Assembly: GCA_035634055.1 (NCBI GenBank) | Contig: DASQDR010000067.1 | Coordinates: 1-5,385, forward strand | Direction of reading: 5' to 3' | From: JAICTV01 sp035634055 | Lineage (GTDB): Bacteria > Planctomycetota > Phycisphaerae > Tepidisphaerales > Tepidisphaeraceae | Length of the DNA: 5,385 nucleotides | Part shown: positions 4,466-5,385 of the stretch, in pieces | How the letters are laid out: each line of letters opens with the position of its first letter | Position numbering within the stretch: position 1 is the first letter of the stretch | Notes under the pieces: model-generated | Told to the model about the DNA's origin: nothing | The model's database searches: none | Seen by the model: the letters and a program-made list of their open reading frames with translations, nothing else | Program-made: the position numbers and the translations under genes

Positions 4466-5385
4466 ATGATGCGAACGTTCCTCATCGACACCGACACCGC
4501 ATCCGACGATGCCGTGGCGCTGATCATGGCGTTGCGGCACCCGGACGTGCGCGTGGCCGCCGTCACCGTCGTGGGCGGGAACGTGCCGCTGGAGCAGGCG
4601 ACGCGGAACGCGCTGTACACGGCGGAGCTGTGCGGCGCGGCGGACGTTCCCGTCTACGCCGGCGCGGCCCGGCCGCTGCTGCGCGAGCCGGAGCACGCCG
4701 AGTGGTTCCATGGCGCAGACGGGCTCGGGGACCAGGGCTACCGGTCGGCGAAGTCGTGCTGCCGGCGCGAGCACGCGACCGACGCGATCCTCTCGACGAT
4801 CGAGCAGAACCCCGGGCTGACGCTGGTCACGCTCGGGCCGCTGACGAACGTTGCGCTGGCGCTGGCGCGCGAGCCGGGCATCGTCAGCCGCGTGGCGCGC
4901 TGCGTGGTGATGGGCGGCAACCCGTGCTGCGAGGGGAACGTCACGCCGGCCGCGGAATACAACATGTGGGTCGATCCCGAGGCCGCGCGGATGGTCCTGC
5001 GCAGCGGGCTGCCGATCGAGCTGGTGGGCTGGCAGCTCTGCCGCGGCCAGGCCAACTTGTCTGAAGGGGAGATCGCCGACGCGCGACGGATCGACACGCC
5101 GCTGGCCCGCTTCGCCATCGACTGCAACCGCTCCGCCATGGCGGCGAACCGCGCACAGACAGGCGACATCGGGCTCGCGCTGCCGGATCCGGTCGCCATG
5201 GCCGTCGCGCTCGATCCATCCGTCTGCACGAGCGCGTCGGTGCACCGCGTCGAGGTGGAGACGGGCAGTGAACTGACGCGCGGGATGACCGTGGTCGACC
5301 GGCTGAACGTCAGCGGCGACGCGCGAAACCGCGGCGTGTGGGGCCGCCCGCCGGGAGCGGCTGGCGGCGCGAGCGACATCAGCCG
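4466..5385 (+). CDS. Nucleoside hydrolase, inosine/uridine-preferring superfamily (3' end cut by window)
   Basis: The frame stays open from the ATG to the window edge, giving 306 residues. Family members are about 300-330, so only the last few residues are missing. These enzymes cleave the N-glycosidic bond of ribonucleosides to ribose and free base in salvage. The calcium/ribose motif is DTDTASDDAVAL (Asp8, Asp10, Asp14, Asp15), a variant of DTDPGxDD. Next come VVGGN (Asn39), WFHGADGLGD (His82), VTLGPLTNVALAL, then VVMGGN and GNVTPAAEYNMWVDPEAA (Asn158, Glu164, Asn166, Asp170). The last metal ligand is Asp241 in LPDPVAMAVALDP. In classical members this Asp follows a catalytic His; here it follows Pro240. 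I believe this LPDP form marks a subgroup, so nucleoside preference cannot be read off. No signal peptide is present. A second ATG at 4469 is an equal start candidate. There is only a weak GAAG upstream. Confidence 0.9.
   Translation, partial: MMRTFLIDTDTASDDAVALIMALRHPDVRVAAVTVVGGNVPLEQATRNALYTAELCGAADVPVYAGAARPLLREPEHAEWFHGADGLGDQGYRSAKSCCRREHATDAILSTIEQNPGLTLVTLGPLTNVALALAREPGIVSRVARCVVMGGNPCCEGNVTPAAEYNMWVDPEAARMVLRSGLPIELVGWQLCRGQANLSEGEIADARRIDTPLARFAIDCNRSAMAANRAQTGDIGLALPDPVAMAVALDPSVCTSASVHRVEVETGSELTRGMTVVDRLNVSGDARNRGVWGRPPGAAGGASDIS

Noticed and set aside
4385..5245. 286-codon minus-strand frame opposite the nucleoside hydrolase
   Set aside because: The plus strand in another frame carries an almost complete nucleoside hydrolase with all main motifs. 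The antisense product has no motif and a low-complexity Arg/His composition.
606..5385. A single multi-gene system linking all seven genes
   Set aside because: Products fall into unrelated families, and likely private promoters before several genes argue against one operon. Only the hydrolase and SH3-like lipoprotein pair has a plausible joint role.

Overview
The window is very GC-rich by eye and tightly packed. All seven genes I can support lie on the + strand, with gaps of 18 to 102 bases. GC-ending codons dominate throughout, and I see no RNA gene, insertion sequence, CRISPR array, phage gene or compositional break. The gene mix suggests a bacterium of the Planctomycetota, perhaps the Phycisphaerae/Tepidisphaerales side. 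It includes an exported methyltransferase-fold protein, a transglutaminase-like protein with a helical N-terminal module, and short secreted proteins of little-known type. That placement is inference from protein style and GC content; no marker gene is present.

Layout: (1) 3-503, the C-terminal end of an unrecognised protein that begins outside the window. (2) 606-1307, an exported NlpC/P60-like cysteine hydrolase, best started at a TTG codon with a strong Shine-Dalgarno site. (3) 1367-1729, a small lipoprotein with an SH3-like C-terminal domain. (4) 1767-2186, a YjbQ/UPF0047 protein. (5) 2250-2981, a class I SAM-dependent methyltransferase-fold protein with an N-terminal signal sequence. (6) 3000-4439, a transglutaminase-like protein with an intact Cys-His-Asp triad. 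(7) 4466 to the window end, a nucleoside hydrolase of the inosine/uridine-preferring superfamily, nearly complete but cut by the window edge.

Genes 2 and 3 may work together at the cell envelope, because a cell-wall-type cysteine hydrolase stands next to an SH3-like lipoprotein. Genes 4 to 7 have no obvious shared pathway: possible thiamine phosphate side activity, unknown methyl transfer, protein cross-linking or proteolysis, and nucleoside salvage. Their co-direction may be no more than packing.

The most notable signal is in the starts. Genes 2 and 3 use TTG and GTG behind good Shine-Dalgarno sites. Genes 4, 5 and 6 use ATG with no such site, and each has a TANNNT (-10-like) hexamer 6 to 14 bases before the ATG, which suggests leaderless or very short-leader transcripts. 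Otherwise this looks like an ordinary chromosomal region, and I do not see a new defence, mobile or biosynthetic system in it.
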